In this document: in pieces, positions 13,160 to 59,751 of the stretch
Position numbering within the stretch: position 1 is the stretch's first letter
Layout: the number at the start of each line of letters is the position of its first letter
From: Antedon bifida
Taxonomy: Eukaryota > Echinodermata > Crinoidea > Comatulida > Antedonidae
NCBI GenBank assembly: GCA_963402885.1
Contig: OY727094.1
Coordinates: 18,106,501 to 18,170,500 of the forward strand
Length of the DNA: 64,000 nucleotides
Reading direction: 5' to 3'
Position numbers and translations under genes: made by a program
The notes under the pieces: generated by a model
The model's database searches: none
What the model saw: the letters and a program-made list of their open reading frames with translations, nothing else
Told to the model about the DNA's origin: nothing

Positions 13160-15745
13160 ATTTTGAGGTGGTAAGGTAATTTAAGGAAGACAGAAGCGGC
13201 AATTTAAAGGAAATGGAAGGAAGCTCAAAATTGGATATCGAGGGGAGAGAGAGGACGTTTTGGTTTGAAGAAGACGACTGGTTGCTTAACTTCAGGAAGT
13301 CCCAAGTTAGGCTTGAGAAAGACAATAAAGTAATTCGAGGGTGTTTCTAAGATCTGCTAAAAGTAATTTGAGTTTGGAACTAATTACACTATTTTTCAAA
13401 TCAAAATCAGTCATTCCACCAATATCAGTGGTCTTTATCGTAGGCCTACTACCAACGAAATTCATACGAAACATTTACAACATATTAATTCACCTTACTT
13501 GGCACAATCTGACAATTATGAATAACATGACACCCTATCCGTAGATCAGTGATTACCGAATAGTAATACAGTACCACATTATTCATACGTAATTAGGTTG
13601 GTGAAACGCTAGACAGACAATAATGAGAACGTTTGGTGACCGAGAAACAGTTAATGATGACCAACATAATCCTCATACTATGTATGCCGGTGATGGCGTT
13701 AAAATAAAACCCAGCCTAATTGCCACTTAATAGCACAGTTTTCGTTCGCTTATTCATGCACTCATTGCCCTTGATCTGTGGGCAATTTAAAATCCTTAAT
13801 ACAGTGCAAAAATTGAAATTCCCAAAGGACTTATTCAAACACTGCGACGTATCCTCTGGCTTAACACATTTATGCCTACATAATAACCCTAATTTGTTAA
13901 ACTAGTACTCGGTCAAACTCATGGAAATCCATAATTTTGTCATAATTAACTTTAATATAGACATTGTCTCATTAAATTTTCACCTCTGGTAATTGCAAAG
14001 TTCATTTTTAAATCTAAGCTTTCCAATTTTAGATATGAAGGATGATCAACATTCCTAATATAACTACTTTTATAGTATAGATATATGTACAAAGTTAAGT
14101 ATATAAAGAAAAGCAAGGTAAATTAAAATCAAGAATGTAATTGTGTACGACATGAAACCAGACAGTACCAAATAAATATTGAGTGTATCCAAATGTGACG
14201 AAGAGCTTACAAACCAATTGGCGTTTCGATAGCTTCCACTACAATGCCAAACTCGGATATTAATTTGGGGTAGTCGCAGAAGTGGTTAAACTATTTTGTT
14301 TAGGTATGGGTAAGCAAACAGTTGAAAACGGATTATATTTTCATATTTGTTTGGAATTTTTGAAAAACTATTATGAAAATACATTAATTCTTAAAGCAAT
14401 ATTGGCCTTGGTTTTCAATTATTGTCTAGCATGCTTCAAAATCATCCTGACACAAAACAAAAATACTATATGTTATTTAATCCAATTTTGACAATCTTGT
14501 CTTGATGTACAGTTTTCAATTATCTCAATAAAATTTAGATAAGGTGATACCTAATAAAAAATATATATATAACTTATAGTTATATAATTGTCCAACCATG
14601 AGAGACAATTAGCCTATCCAATCATTTTATTCGTTGATAGATTATTAACCAATCTGGAAGTCATGTTGAAAGACTATATAGACCAATCACATGGAATTTC
14701 TGTTACGATTAATATAATATATAAAAATCAACAGATTGTGTTTATTTGCTCCAATAAATGCTGGCATATTATATTTGATTATTGGTCTAATAAGATACAA
14801 AATACAGTTGGTTTGTCTTAATTTGTTCCCACAATACCATATCATCACAAACCAAACAAAACATTGGAGTATATTGAATAAAGAAACATTCAAAAACCCA
14901 TTAATTTAACAAAGAACGAATTATTGTTTGAACAATTAATTTCATACATTCTGCTTTATTTACAATTTCGTTTCAAATTTGTACGTTTCTGGAAAATTTT
15001 ATTTTAACAGTGTTAAAATAACTATCAACACGCCATTCTGAGAAAAAGACATTTAAAACGTGATTGGTCGACGATTTTACATACTTTGGATTAAAATATC
15101 CTATATATTTGGACATTTTCAATAAGGGAAATTCGTTTACAGGTAACAAACATGCAATACTCCGGAATTATTTTCGGTTTTCCAGCCTCAATTTGTCAAT
15201 GACATTACATATGTTGACGCGCGCGCACAAACACATTCTGTACGCGTGCGTAAACATCATGGGAGCGTACTATAATTGATACTTTTTATAATAATATAAC
15301 ATTATTTAATCTACACTAATACTATTATATTGAAATAAATATTTGAAAGAGATAACTTTGTATAAAGATTGTTTTGCAGAATCTTTCTTTAGCAAATTTA
15401 GTCAAATTTATACATATCTTTACATTTTAAACGTATATACATGTGTATACCGTGCTTAACATTACTTTTTTCACTTAAAAACAAAGATCATAACAGTATA
15501 TTTAGGTTATTCTCAACACGTTTTGACAGGCTTAGATGTCTGAATACACACCGTTAATTTGGCAAGAGGAAGTGGTATTGGCAATGTCAGCCTACATAAT
15601 GTACCGTATGTCTTAACAAAAGCAAGTTGTGTATACTTGAACTGCAATTTTTCAATTGGTGAAAATAAAAGAGTGTTTTCAACAAACAATTACCAAAATG
15701 GAAAAAATATTAGCCTACAATGAACTGATTCTTGATTAGCTGTAC
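13160..15745. other. Intergenic DNA downstream of Tbx1/10
   Basis: Several ORFs of 60-80 codons, all with AT-driven composition (Ile, Asn, Lys, Tyr) and no family resemblance. I see no RNA gene or clear repeat. Confidence 0.4.
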
Positions 15746-15747
15746 GA

Positions 15748-15865
<118 letters not shown>

Positions 15866-15888
15866 TAAGTGTAAAACAAAGTTTTCAA

Positions 15889-15894
15889 TTTATT
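15889..15894 (-). terminator. Poly(A) signal AATAAA of Tbx1/10
   Basis: This is the first AATAAA on the minus strand after the stop codon, about 207 bases downstream, implying a short 3' UTR of roughly 230 bases. It sits just before a long AAT microsatellite. The cleavage site is inferred, not seen. Confidence 0.5.
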
Positions 15895-16100
15895 AATACT
15901 AAAATATAATTGTTTTAAGCCCTTGTTCGTGATAAAACCAAATCGCAACAATTCGGGTCTCACGAAATTAAAGCGCTCCCCATTAATGTGAAGTAAAGTA
16001 AATTTCGGCACTCTTATAATATATAATATTACTCTATAATAATATAAAATGTAACCCTATTTAAACTAAGTATGCTAAAAATGACATAATGGCAACAACG

Positions 16101-48895
<32,795 letters not shown>

Positions 48896-51800
48896 GCCTC
48901 TCCGAGGCAGCCTAAGTATAAGTACAGACCGAATAAACGGTGTTTGACAGCAGAAAATGATCTTTCACTTCTTTTAACGTGCAGAGTATTCTTTCATATA
49001 ACGGTACACTTTAACACAAACACGATAACTTGCTAATTGTTTAAGCTTCTACGAAAAGTAACTTCTCAGTTAATTTCATTTCAGTATAGCTGGAATGTAA
49101 TTTGCTATTGTTTTATAACTAACGCTGTGAGGTATCTGGAACTGTTCTTAATGAAACATCATCAAGTTCCAATATACATAAGTGCCAACTGGTATTCTGT
49201 ATTGAAGTTTGGTCTAATAAAAACATACCACCATTCCCCGGACACACAGGCCTGGCAGTATAGGAAGGGGGCTGGACATTATTAGTTAATTAATTCTACA
49301 TATACACCGAGCAATCATTGGCCGTTGGGTTGATACGTCACTGATGACGGTGACCTGCCCAGTGCAATTATAGTGTCACTTACTCGATTGCAATTCAAAA
49401 GTTTTTTTTTAATTCAACTCAACGAATATTGGCTGTCGATAAAGAGTGGTGAACAAGCTAACATATTATAATGTATCATCTTCCGTCGAAAGCCGCCGAG
49501 TGGGCTGGCTTAAACTTCACGGTACATCACGTTAGTGGATTTCCGCTTTAAGTACCAATATTAACTTAACAGCAACCAAACCACACGGAACCAAATAAAT
49601 CTGATTACCGCCCTCACCCGGGTATTATACCTACATTTTGTACGCACTTACCCCTCATTGGAATTTAAACTCAAGAGACAACGTAGCACGACGTAGTATC
49701 CATAAACTTAAACGAATATATTTTCATATTGAAAATTTAAAACATTAATTGCACGTATGTTATGCCGCTTTAAAATGAATTTATTTTTATTTCTTGAATA
49801 AAAATTAGTATTTCCGGTCACTAATTTCGACGGATCCTTTACTTGTGCTATAATCCGTATAAAAGTTTAAAGATGAGATGAGATAAATATGCTAGAAATT
49901 TTTATTATTATTTTTACGAATTATTAAAAAAAACGTGGGAATGTGGCAGTAGACAATCTGTCGTTTGACGATTGCGCCGCATCTAGCTAAATTCCATTTT
50001 CGATGGATATAGAGATTGAGTTGTATTAAACATACCAATCGATGTACAATCTTAATACGTATGGTGCTAGTTATTATTATTGTTGATAATAAACAAAGAA
50101 AGTAAAGGAAGTAAGGGAAAAAATGAATCTTGGATTTTTGGAGTTTGTTTTACATGATATATAAAATATATTGGTCACTCGTAACTGATCTTATTTAACT
50201 TTATATTTTGGTTTGCTTAATGTAATCATTATTTCGTAGAACTATCAATTTAGCCCTACATTAGACCTACTGTTACTGATTTCCTTTTTTAAAATTATTA
50301 TTATTATTTGTGTATATCAATTGATTGCACTGTATATGGTTCGGTAAACTTAGTTATAAAACATGTATGTTTTTGGTTGCCTATTGGCTTGGTTGGATCG
50401 TTAAAAAAGCACCGACCGAATTAATTACATTCTCATTATGATCCCATTATAAGTTCGTATTTGCCATTCGTTTGTGACTGTGACATCACATATCATCTAC
50501 ACCATATAAAATGACCAAACTACCTTGGAAATGACAACATCTTCGCACGCAATCCCGCAATTCACAAATTCACCAAACAAAAATCTCTTAATTAAAACCT
50601 TTACGATTTTTTATTACGTCATTTCTAACTTATCAATGAGGTTAACTGCGTTCAAAATCAATACATGATCTGCTTAACTAATTTGAGAATTGTATTTTTC
50701 CATATATTCCGAAAAATAACAATATAGAATATTCGTTGTTATTCCAATTGTTTGTAATACTTTTTATCTATTATTATAAAAATATTATTAAAAGTCCATC
50801 ATCATCCCTAAAGTATGAATGGACGATTCCGTATGTAAATATTGCATGTGAAGCACACACACACCCTAGACGTAATGTTTGCTTGCATTTTATCTTTAAT
50901 GTTAAAAGATTTAAAAACTTTCAACACAACCCAAGTGTTTAACCTTTAATCCGATGATATAAGCAAAAGCTTGGTTAACATAACTAATTAACCACTAATA
51001 AAAATCCTTTCAAAACACTTGAATTTAGTTCACAAGATCACTTTGATTAAAACTTGATCAACGAGTGAGGGTCTAAATAACCATTGTCTTTGCTTTACCC
51101 AATAAAATGGTAAGATTATTATTTTAATTATTTATACACAATATGTTACATGATTCTGAATTTGTTAGTAATATACTTATTAATTTATTTCTATTATGTT
51201 CTTCCTCACTGGTTTGTATAGTTAATTTGTTATTTATTAATTCAATATTATTTTAGATTAGTCAACAGTTTACCAATGAAATCAAATGCATATTTTATAA
51301 AAGATATGGTAATACTGTATATGCACATAGCGCATACCTACAGTAAATCGTCTTTGCGCTTAAAAATTCCACAACTAAACCGTGAATTGAAAGATAGAAT
51401 AAAAAAAATGAATGAAAAATTAGAAAGAAAAGAAAGGATAGCTGTGTGTTATAAATATGTACAATTTCATCTTTTAAAAAACTATTGAACTGCATTTAAT
51501 AATTTGAAAATCAAAATCAAGAGCCTATGACATACCGTATGATTAGATAGGCCTACTCTTACTGTTATTAATGTTAATCATTATTTCCCTCGCCTCCTCT
51601 TTATGAATCAAGTAACCAATACGACATAAAAGGGAAATTATTGGAAGGGGATAATGTAATCGAAAATTTGACATAACCATATCATTATACCCTTGTATTT
51701 TTGTCGATTTCTTCATCCGTCGGTCAGGTGTGACTAGATAGATAAAACTACATGAACATTTCGTCACAGTCGTGTTCGACCCTGAAGGGGTTCCTTCCTT

Positions 51801-53283
51801 ATTCATCACACGTCCCGCCACTATTTTTAGTCAATCAAGGGCTATCAATTATAAAAGTAATTAACTCGAAACTATTCAGCTATAATTATTCCAGTAATAT
51901 GATTAAATTCGTTGTTTAAAAAAAGAACGCCTAGTTGAGATTTTAGGTAGAACGTAACTATAGGCCTATAACCTATAAAGATTATAATTTCAAGATTTAG
52001 TAGGCCTACCTAATCTAACTTTTCCATCTTGTCACCATTATGCTAGGTATCGTTGTGTTAATTTGTCAAAGTATATTAGATATAGATCGGTGTATTAATT
52101 GAATAATATCGTATCGTGTAGGCCCCTACTTGTTATTGCACGCACCACACAATGCCGTCCGTAAGCCGCCCACAAAAACGAAAACGACGGTGCAGCAAGT
52201 GTTGCTAGTCTGAATTTTACTATTGATTAAACAAATACACATTATCAAGTTCTATCAATGTGAATTTGATCATAATACTATATTAGCATTTAATGATAAT
52301 TTATTTATAACATTATTAAAGTGTCAGTAAAATATATGGTACCGAAGAAGAGCAAACTTAGACTAGACTCGGAAATAAATATTAGTAGGCCTACCTTCGA
52401 CCAAGTGATCACCACTTATCATATAATACAGCAACTAAGTTTATATAATCATTTATTTTTCGTATGCCAATGTAGATTTTTTTTTACTTGAAAACGTTTT
52501 TTTTTCGGTATTTATGCCGCCATTTCCTATTTACGATATTGTCACTTTGAAAAATAAATAATACAGTAACATTTCATAATAGCCTTAAAATCTGAACGTT
52601 TGATCAGCAGAAGAGAAGATAATATACATTTGTACCTGGACATATTTAATTGATTATAATTACCAAAGAAATTGTTATAACCCAACGGCATTTTTAATAT
52701 AAAAGAACTTGTTAAATTGTTTAGGCCTAAGTTAAATAGATTCATTTTGTACAGGTTGTGAAGTATTCCAGTCAGTTTATAAACAAGCTGATACAGTAGT
52801 ATAGTTTGGTATGGAAAAATAGCCACCTGATATAAAGTTAATTTTGTTTTATTTAAAATATTATTAGGCCTAAATGAGGTGTTTTGTGAATTAAAATGTA
52901 GTACTTTGTAATGTTAAACACAATGCACCGGTATGCCAGTAAACTACAAATATTTTTAATTTTAAACTAAATTTAAATTAAAACTAATTTTGTTTCTATA
53001 AATGTTAACTTTTTTTCAAACGATAACTGATAACAATTTAGATCGAACAACTAAAGTTACAATTATTGATATGATTTGACGGAAATGGTTTGTATTTTGT
53101 TTGTATTTTGTTACGGTATATTCAATCTCGAACACCTGAGCTGGAAATCCGTACACTTCATTTCTGTTTAAAATAGCAACGCTAAGTTGTAAAGTTTAAT
53201 GTAAACAATATTTAAAAACTGAATTCGAATTTCATTGAAACTTTAAATAAAATGGATTAAAAATAATGAATATAATTACTTAC
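48896..53283. other. Upstream region of Tbx1/10
   Basis: It contains the possible proximal promoter. A CpG-bearing patch lies at 52140-52210, where the plus strand has an 18-codon basic ORF (ATGCCGTCC...TGCTAG). ORFs at 51276 (+) and 51543 (-) have no recognisable domain. No repeat arrays. Confidence 0.4.
49230..49385 (-). promoter_or_regulatory. Possible proximal promoter of Tbx1/10
   Basis: Reading the minus strand toward the gene, a CRE-like TGACGTA is followed by a CCAAT box (GGCCAATGA, 49313-49321), then TTAATTAATT homeobox-type sites and a weak TATA-like TATATG, 340-480 bases before the ATG. The cluster is GC-richer than its surroundings. Assignment rests on motif content and position only; a 5' UTR intron or distal promoter is equally possible. 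Confidence 0.3.
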
Positions 53284-53299
53284 TTTTATCGTCTTTCAT
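53284..53299 (-). CDS. Possible short leader exon MKDDK with strong donor
   Basis: Downstream of the promoter-like block the minus strand has ACAATGAAAGACGATAAAA followed by GTAAGTAAT, a near-consensus donor, giving 5 codons plus one base (phase 1). Tbx1/10 exon 2 accepts phase 1, so a distal alternative first exon for that gene is possible; an unrelated gene is also possible. A short ATG plus donor can arise by chance. Confidence 0.2.
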
Positions 53300-53399
53300 T
53301 GTAATCAAAACAAAGTAAAACCAAAGTTAATGAAGATTTTTACTAAAGTGTTTTAGCCACGAAGTGTGTTGTGTGTTTGACCCGATCACCAAAACATTA

Positions 53400-53490
53400 A
53401 AAACTTTACGGACGATACCTGTGTAATATGCGATCGCGGAGCATTGTGGGATTGTCCGGTGGCCATGGCCATTTTGAAACGTCTCAACCA
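53400..53490 (-). promoter_or_regulatory. Core-promoter-like block with YY1/TISU and ZNF143-type motifs
   Basis: A CpG-containing patch in AT-rich DNA. On the minus strand it reads CAAAATGGCC (YY1/TISU-like, usual at or just after a transcription start), the palindrome GGCCATGGCC, then ACAATCCCACAATGC, close to the ZNF143/THAP11 consensus, and GCGATCGC. Such combinations are typical of metazoan housekeeping promoters (general knowledge). It lies 4.6 kb upstream of the Tbx1/10 ATG, in the same orientation. The gene it drives is unknown. Confidence 0.4.
53419..53472 (-). CDS. Possible first coding exon of unknown gene or alternative Tbx1/10 leader
   Basis: An ATG inside the YY1/TISU-like motif opens an 18-codon reading frame, MAMATGQSHNAPRSHITQ, that runs into a reasonable donor, CACAG|GTATCG, in phase 0. 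TISU elements combine a YY1 site with a translation start in genes with very short 5' UTRs. I found no convincing continuing exon, and phase 0 does not fit Tbx1/10 exon 2, so this is speculative. Confidence 0.2.
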
Positions 53491-54255
53491 ACATGACACC
53501 CGTTATGAAATTAATTGTCGAGTGTATACTTCATTCCTTTGATATACATATAATAAGGTAGGATGATTATATTATGGTATTTACTTGAAAACAAATATTT
53601 TTAAGCTTTAAACGGTAATAACGCGCAAAGATATTATATTACACCGGTAGCCATGTCGAAGCCCCAGACAACTATCAGCTAAACAAACGAATAAATAGTT
53701 TTAAATCGAAATTCTGTAAATTACTCTCATAATATATTTCATATATGTTTATACCATTCTTATTGTATTTCTAGAATTATGTGTTTAATAATAAACTATA
53801 AATTATAGAATAATCATTTATAATAATTTATATATTATATTTTAGGGTTTTTTTTACAAAAAAAAATAAAAACACAGCGAAACTTATTAAACAATCAAAA
53901 TTGTTCAAAATTGAGAAAAAAAATGTTTATAATCCTAACTTTTTGTATGGGTGTAGGCCTAGTTGTTGGTAAGCATAGCATATAAATAAAAACAAGTTGA
54001 GTCACATCTGTAATTCGGGTTTAACAGGCTTACGTGTAGCAAACAAAAGAAATGTGCAATAATTATCTAGATAAAGATGCTTTAAGCAATATTTATAGAA
54101 CAATGAGTGGTTTGTACGCCAGAAATAGGCAATTTCGTCGTAGTTATAAATTTGAGGTTTAGTTTTAACTTGAGGTAACACCGTATTCGGGGTGGTCATA
54201 ACGGTAATACAAAGTTATTACCGAAAGCGGTATATCACCAATTGACTTAACAGTG

Positions 54256-54320
54256 CTAGCGCCGCAGGGATTTCTGCGTTTCGTCAGCCAGATCTTTGCA
54301 CTTTTGTGCCGTTTTCTTGG
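54256..54320 (-). CDS. Possible orphan terminal exon, unrecognised protein
   Basis: A consensus acceptor (ATTTTTTCAG) is followed by 20 sense codons and TAG: KKTAQKCKDLADETQKSLRR. Base and codon use (CTG, CGG, CGC, GCT, GAC) are unlike the AT-rich surroundings and look coding. It sits about 0.8 kb upstream of the promoter-like block on the same strand. I found no partner exons and do not recognise the sequence. Confidence 0.22.
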
Positions 54321-55119
54321 CTGAAAAAATACCACGGGTACAATGATAGATAAATAACAACAACGGATGAACTACTTTTACATTACTAACCAACCTAAAA
54401 CATAAATCAGTTACCGGAAGAGAGTAGCAAAGTTTAGATCTAATTATTGGCTATACTTTTTTAACAGGACCGGTAAATACTTGTCCCAAACTTAATTGGC
54501 TGTAGGCCTATAATAATTTTTCCAAATACTACAACGGTTTTCTATAATGTGTTTTGTTCGCACACGTAGGCCTAAGTACTTTTTAGATATTACGGACTAC
54601 TCCTAATAATTCCAATCAACTTTGGTCTTCTTTCTTTACCTTAATTAGACCTAAAAAAAAATACATTTTTTATTTGCGGAATTATTTTACATACACTCCG
54701 ACGATAACAGATCTATACTGTTACTATTATAAGGAACGGTATTTTTAACACACTGCTTTGTTGCGGCTTTCTTCTTTGTTTTTGTATTATTGACTTAATT
54801 ATAGACCTATGTATTGTTTCATAACTTCCAAAAATGATTCCACTTTATATTTTTCTTATTCTGTCGCCTTTTCCTAATTGAATGTGATCCACCCTGTTAT
54901 TTCTATTTTTATCCATTTTACTCGGATTAGACCTAAAGGTATTACTCAGATTATTTATCATGGTAGGAAATACACACGAAATAATTGATTATTATAAGTT
55001 TCAATTGTTTGTTATGAGAATTAAAATTTAAAATATAGGTAGGCCTAATCCATTATATATATATAATATATATATTGGCACTTGCCAACTCATATGCTAT
55101 GACTTTATCCAAATTCCTT

Positions 55120-55300
55120 CACTTGCACTGATGAAGGGCTAGTGTTGCCCGAAAGCTCTGCTAACTTTTCTGGCTGTTTACTTTATCGTTTTGATTGAGC
55201 TTTTCGCTTTTTTTTTGTATCTCCATTGAGATCCAGCCACTGATACCCACATCATTGTCATTTTTTTCAGTAATTTGCCTTTGGATTTATATATATATAT
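55120..55300 (-). repeat. Dispersed repeat core (GGTATCAGTGGCTGGATCTC family)
   Basis: On the minus strand it reads TGTGGGTATCAGTGGCTGGA ... CAATGGAGATACAAAAA ... GCCAGAAAAGTTAGCAGAGC ... GGGCAACACTAGCCCTTCAT. It matches 42014-42150 closely and 6727-6870 more distantly. It has no ORF and is flanked by TA-rich hairpins. Confidence 0.7.
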
Positions 55301-56274
55301 AAATGTCAAGGAAGCTAACAGTAAAAAACAACATTCTTTTAAAATGTGCCTACAAATTAATTGTACACTGAATGGATTTTGTTGTAAAGTTTACTTACAG
55401 TAGATCTACTAAGCAATTCAATAACTTTTAACTTAATATAATTAATAATTAACTAGTTTACTAAATTTAGGTTTAAACATAATAAATTGTAATTGTTATC
55501 AATTTGACCTCACCAACGATGGCACTCATTTTGTGGTTCGTCAGAGCTCACATATTTATTGAATGCTCAGAAGATACCAACAATAATAAGCTGCATTTCT
55601 CGCCTCTTTTATTTAATTTATTTAGATTTGTCTGATTTGTTGACAAGTTATTCTTATTTTCTGTAGTTTTTTTTTTAGTAAAATTCATATTGCAGCGTAC
55701 GGTATGGGTTACAGTTTATATGCCTCCTGACACTACAATGGTCGGCTGGGCAAACGCAGTACTGTATTATTAGTATCAACATTAACATTTGTTGATGTAT
55801 GTTCCATTATGAAGTATGAAAATGTATGCCTGCTCAATAGGAGGCGACAACACCTCCCATTATAATTAATTATTTCGGAATACTCTATCTTGTTTTATAT
55901 CGTTAATATTTTAGTTGTAAACAGAGCATAGCGCATTACAATGTCATCATTGGGAAAAAATAGAACCTGATGTTTGTTTCGGCTTTGATTATTAATGCGA
56001 ATATTACTTAATGTTTAGTCGATGAGGTTTAGATGAGTGTCTAGTATTTTGTCGTTTTTAACAACTAGAGCAACGAACGCTTTTCCACCAAAATCTCTTT
56101 GAAGGTTGCAAAGCTCATTTTAATAGACTTGTTCCTGACTGTGTAAAAAAATATCATTCAAATGATATGATGCGTTTTATAATCATGGACTCTGTTTGTA
56201 AAAAGTACTTTGGCCTGTAACTATGTTTTACATATATTTTTTATTTTATTCAAGTACAAACTTTAAAATTTTAA

Positions 56275-56525
56275 TAAGACTTCTTATATGCGTAATAACA
56301 CTTTTTAAAAACCCTTTTTATATAAGAACACGTTGTACAAATTTTTATAAGAACAACTTTAATAAGAACACACTTTATATAAGAATACCTTAATGAGAAC
56401 ACACTTTATAAGAACAACTTTGATTTTAAAAAAAGAACATATATAATATCGAACACACTTTAGGCTTAAGAAAAACAATTATAAAAACACACTTTATAAG
56501 AAAACAATTGATAAGAACAAACTTG
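56275..56525. repeat. Degenerate array AAGAACACACTTTATA
   Basis: About ten irregular units of 20-25 bases containing AAGAACA(A/C)ACTTTATA. The period is loose, so it is an old minisatellite. No ORF follows it. Confidence 0.75.
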
Positions 56526-58059
56526 TGGGCATTTTAAGAATCATATCGTATAACTGTTATTTGTAAATGTTCAATAAATGAATAGCAGGCCCTATTTATA
56601 TATTATTTAGATATAACATTTTCATTCATTCTATGTTTTTTCAAGCCATAGATTTTGTTTGCGCCCAAGTTATCTCATTTGAACTTAGAGGCGTGTATGA
56701 AGTATGCACTTTGATCCACTAGCATAGCAATTTACACACATTAGTATTGTCATCAGTGAGTGCTGAAAGGAGCCTTAACACATAATCATTAATACAACAT
56801 TCACAATAACACTTCGCAACATTACAAAGTACTTAACACTACATTCTTAAGCATCATTTAGTTGGTAATAACCTGAAAAGTAAGTGGAGCATGCACCGAT
56901 TAACAGTGATATTTGTTGTTCAAAATATGCAAAAGAAATGATTGGAATATGATATGGATGCGTTTTATAATTATTATGTACCGTAAATGACGTCAGCGTA
57001 TGTTAAAAACGATAAAGAAGCACTCCAAGACCAGTTTTGTAACCTGAGGATTGCAATTTATTGCTGGTCTAGGTGAAAAGTAATTGTAGGTCAATTATAT
57101 TATATACCTACACTGTTTAGCACTTGCATGGTAGTCGTATACACGCAGTTTGTAGGCATACATAATATACTTAATATTCACATAATTCTCGGTACTGTAT
57201 CCCTAGATTTATTAAGTATCATATACGTATGACTATTGGTAATACAGCATGTTTCACACGTACCGGTATCGCTTAGTATCATAGACAATAACATAACCCT
57301 TAACCTAACCTTACATGATACAGGCATCACATGCGATACAAATGAGATGATGTATTACCGACTATTCCTATAGGCAAATATCACACTATGTGAAGATACA
57401 GCACTGAGAATTGGGTATAATATGAAAAGTGTCATGTATAGTGTCTAGGTATAGATTATGAGTACAAAATGAAATTTTTACATTATTTACTATGTGAACA
57501 AAGATAATTAAAACTCTAGATATACAAACATGTGAGCACGTAAGACCAAGAAAGGAAACTGTGTGTAAACATAGTTTGTAGATTGTATACAAAAAAAAAC
57601 AGCAGTGCTAATTTCACTCGTTTGAACGGAGATCAACATTGGCCGTGATGTAGGCCTATATCGCCACAAGGCTTGACATTGAACTATTTTATATTAAATT
57701 TTACGCATCAAAAGACAGCTTTTTATCTCGTTTCAGGAAATTAATAAGTATCCTATCACGTGTATATTTACAAGTATACTTGGAAAGAAAGATAATTAAA
57801 ATAGACAGTATAAATAGGTGCGTACATTAACGAGTTGGGTGCAATCATGAGAGTCCTTGATCAGTCACCGGCGATTTCAAAAAATAAATATATGATCATT
57901 GATATATAATTTTGAAACATACTTGTACTGGGACTCCTTAAAGTCTTATTCTTCTAAACCATTCTTTCCCAGGATATTATATAATTATTTTTTTTCTTTC
58001 TGGTAGAAATGTAAGTGTTGAGATGCACTTATTTTACTTCATGTAACAAGTGCATAAAT

Positions 58060-58388
58060 ATAAAGATGTATTGTCCCTCTGAAAAAAACAATTCTTACAA
58101 TTTTTGTTGTTGAATATGTCATTTTAATTTCAAATAATAGTTTTCCACTTTAACGGAAAATTTGATTTAAAAAAAATAAAAACTGCAATTTAAAGCAAAA
58201 ATTTAGTCAAATTGGCTGCCAGCCAATGAATTTTTGATTGAATTTAGCCATTTATTTTGTCATTTTGTAAGTAAGCATTTTTCCCCTTTTTTTTCTACAG
58301 AAGTGATATAACTTTATTTAAACTAAAATAACCTATTCAAAGTCTGATTTCATTAATCTTAATGTTTTTGGGGCACAATACATCTTAA
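58060..58388. mobile_element. MITE-like element, AAAGATGTATTGTCCC family (copy 3)
   Basis: About 330 bp, with ends TAAAGATGTATTGTCCC and GGGGCACAATACATCTTA. It carries a perfect inner palindrome TTGGCTGCCAGCCAA, so much of it can fold on itself. Relative to copy 4 it is in the opposite orientation. No ORF. Confidence 0.8.
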
Positions 58389-59751
58389 CGGTACGCGGTC
58401 CTATGAGTTTGCTGTACTGCGCTCATAAACTAGATACTAATGGCAATACGTTTCGTTAAAACATTTTTTAGTTTTTTCCTTGCTATCAGAGTTTTTATTT
58501 GTGTTACTTTTTAAATATCGTTTAAAAAAACTTATAGAATGTTGTTTCTCTTTCTTTAAAATGTGTAATAATATGTGTGATAGGCCCTAAATACATTCAA
58601 ATCAAACAATAATCGTTTTGATTACAATTTCTGGGTTTTCTTTAAACAGGTGAAAACTAAATAAATAATGTATAGAGGGAGACATATCTATTATTATGGC
58701 GTATTACCGTATCGAATTTTCCTAAATAATCTCCATCACTTTAATATTAACATTTGTTACTGACTAGAATATATAAGGGAAACATGATGATAGTTAGCAT
58801 AAAGTTATGTATCATAGTTTATTTACTTTGTGGACCTGCCATAGAGTTTCAATTCAGTTTCATTGTTTATCGAGTTTAATGTGATTTATTATTATAATAT
58901 AATGTATACCGGTATAGTTTGATATTCCCATCTGATATATATTATAATGTTTTAGAACGAAAAATAGGCTAACCTTCTTCCAATATTAAGCCTCCAGGGT
59001 TTTTTTTTTACAAATCGGTATCAGCTTCAACTGTGGATGTATTGTTATTATTACATTGCATTTCATGTGTGCAATTTCTTTAGTCAACCTTTTCTGTTCG
59101 TAGATGTTTTATTTTTGCGAAGACCAGGAGATATGCAAATGAGGTGATCATTAATCTCAGGTCATGAGACATGTGACATTACAATCAATCGCATGCGCAT
59201 ATCATTTCCCGTGACGTCCTTCTAGGTCCGGGTAAAACAAACTAAAAAAACCTTTGTAAATGATGTTCAACAAGTAATTTGGGCGGTAAGCAGGAAATAT
59301 TAAAATGCAGTTTAATGAATCCATAGGAAATAGCAAATTAGTTAAAATCAAAGGCAATCAGCAATACAATCTTAAAACAAGCTTATTTAACCTATACACG
59401 TACATATCTTACAATTTCCAAAGATTATTGCACGTAAGAAAGTTATGACCATGTATTTTGTATCTACGCAATGAATCACCAAAATAAATAAAAATAATAA
59501 TACATCTTCAAAACTGTGAATATCCATGATATGCTGTCACGAACAAAATGTGTGTTTTGTAACTACTATTTTGTTTTTATTAATTATTAGCTTTCAAGTT
59601 CAATGAAAAATAATAATGTTTTTTTTTATTTCTAGCCGAAATGAATTTTTAATATTTTAAGAACACCATTATTTTAATCATTTTTTAGACGATAAAATTC
59701 AATATTAATGCATGAAATACTACTACCGTTTACTTCTATTAGGCCTATATT

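Noticed and set aside
12971..13174. Cys/His repeat peptide resembling a zinc-binding protein
   Set aside because: Encoded by a 33-bp tandem array; both strands are open and nothing flanks it.
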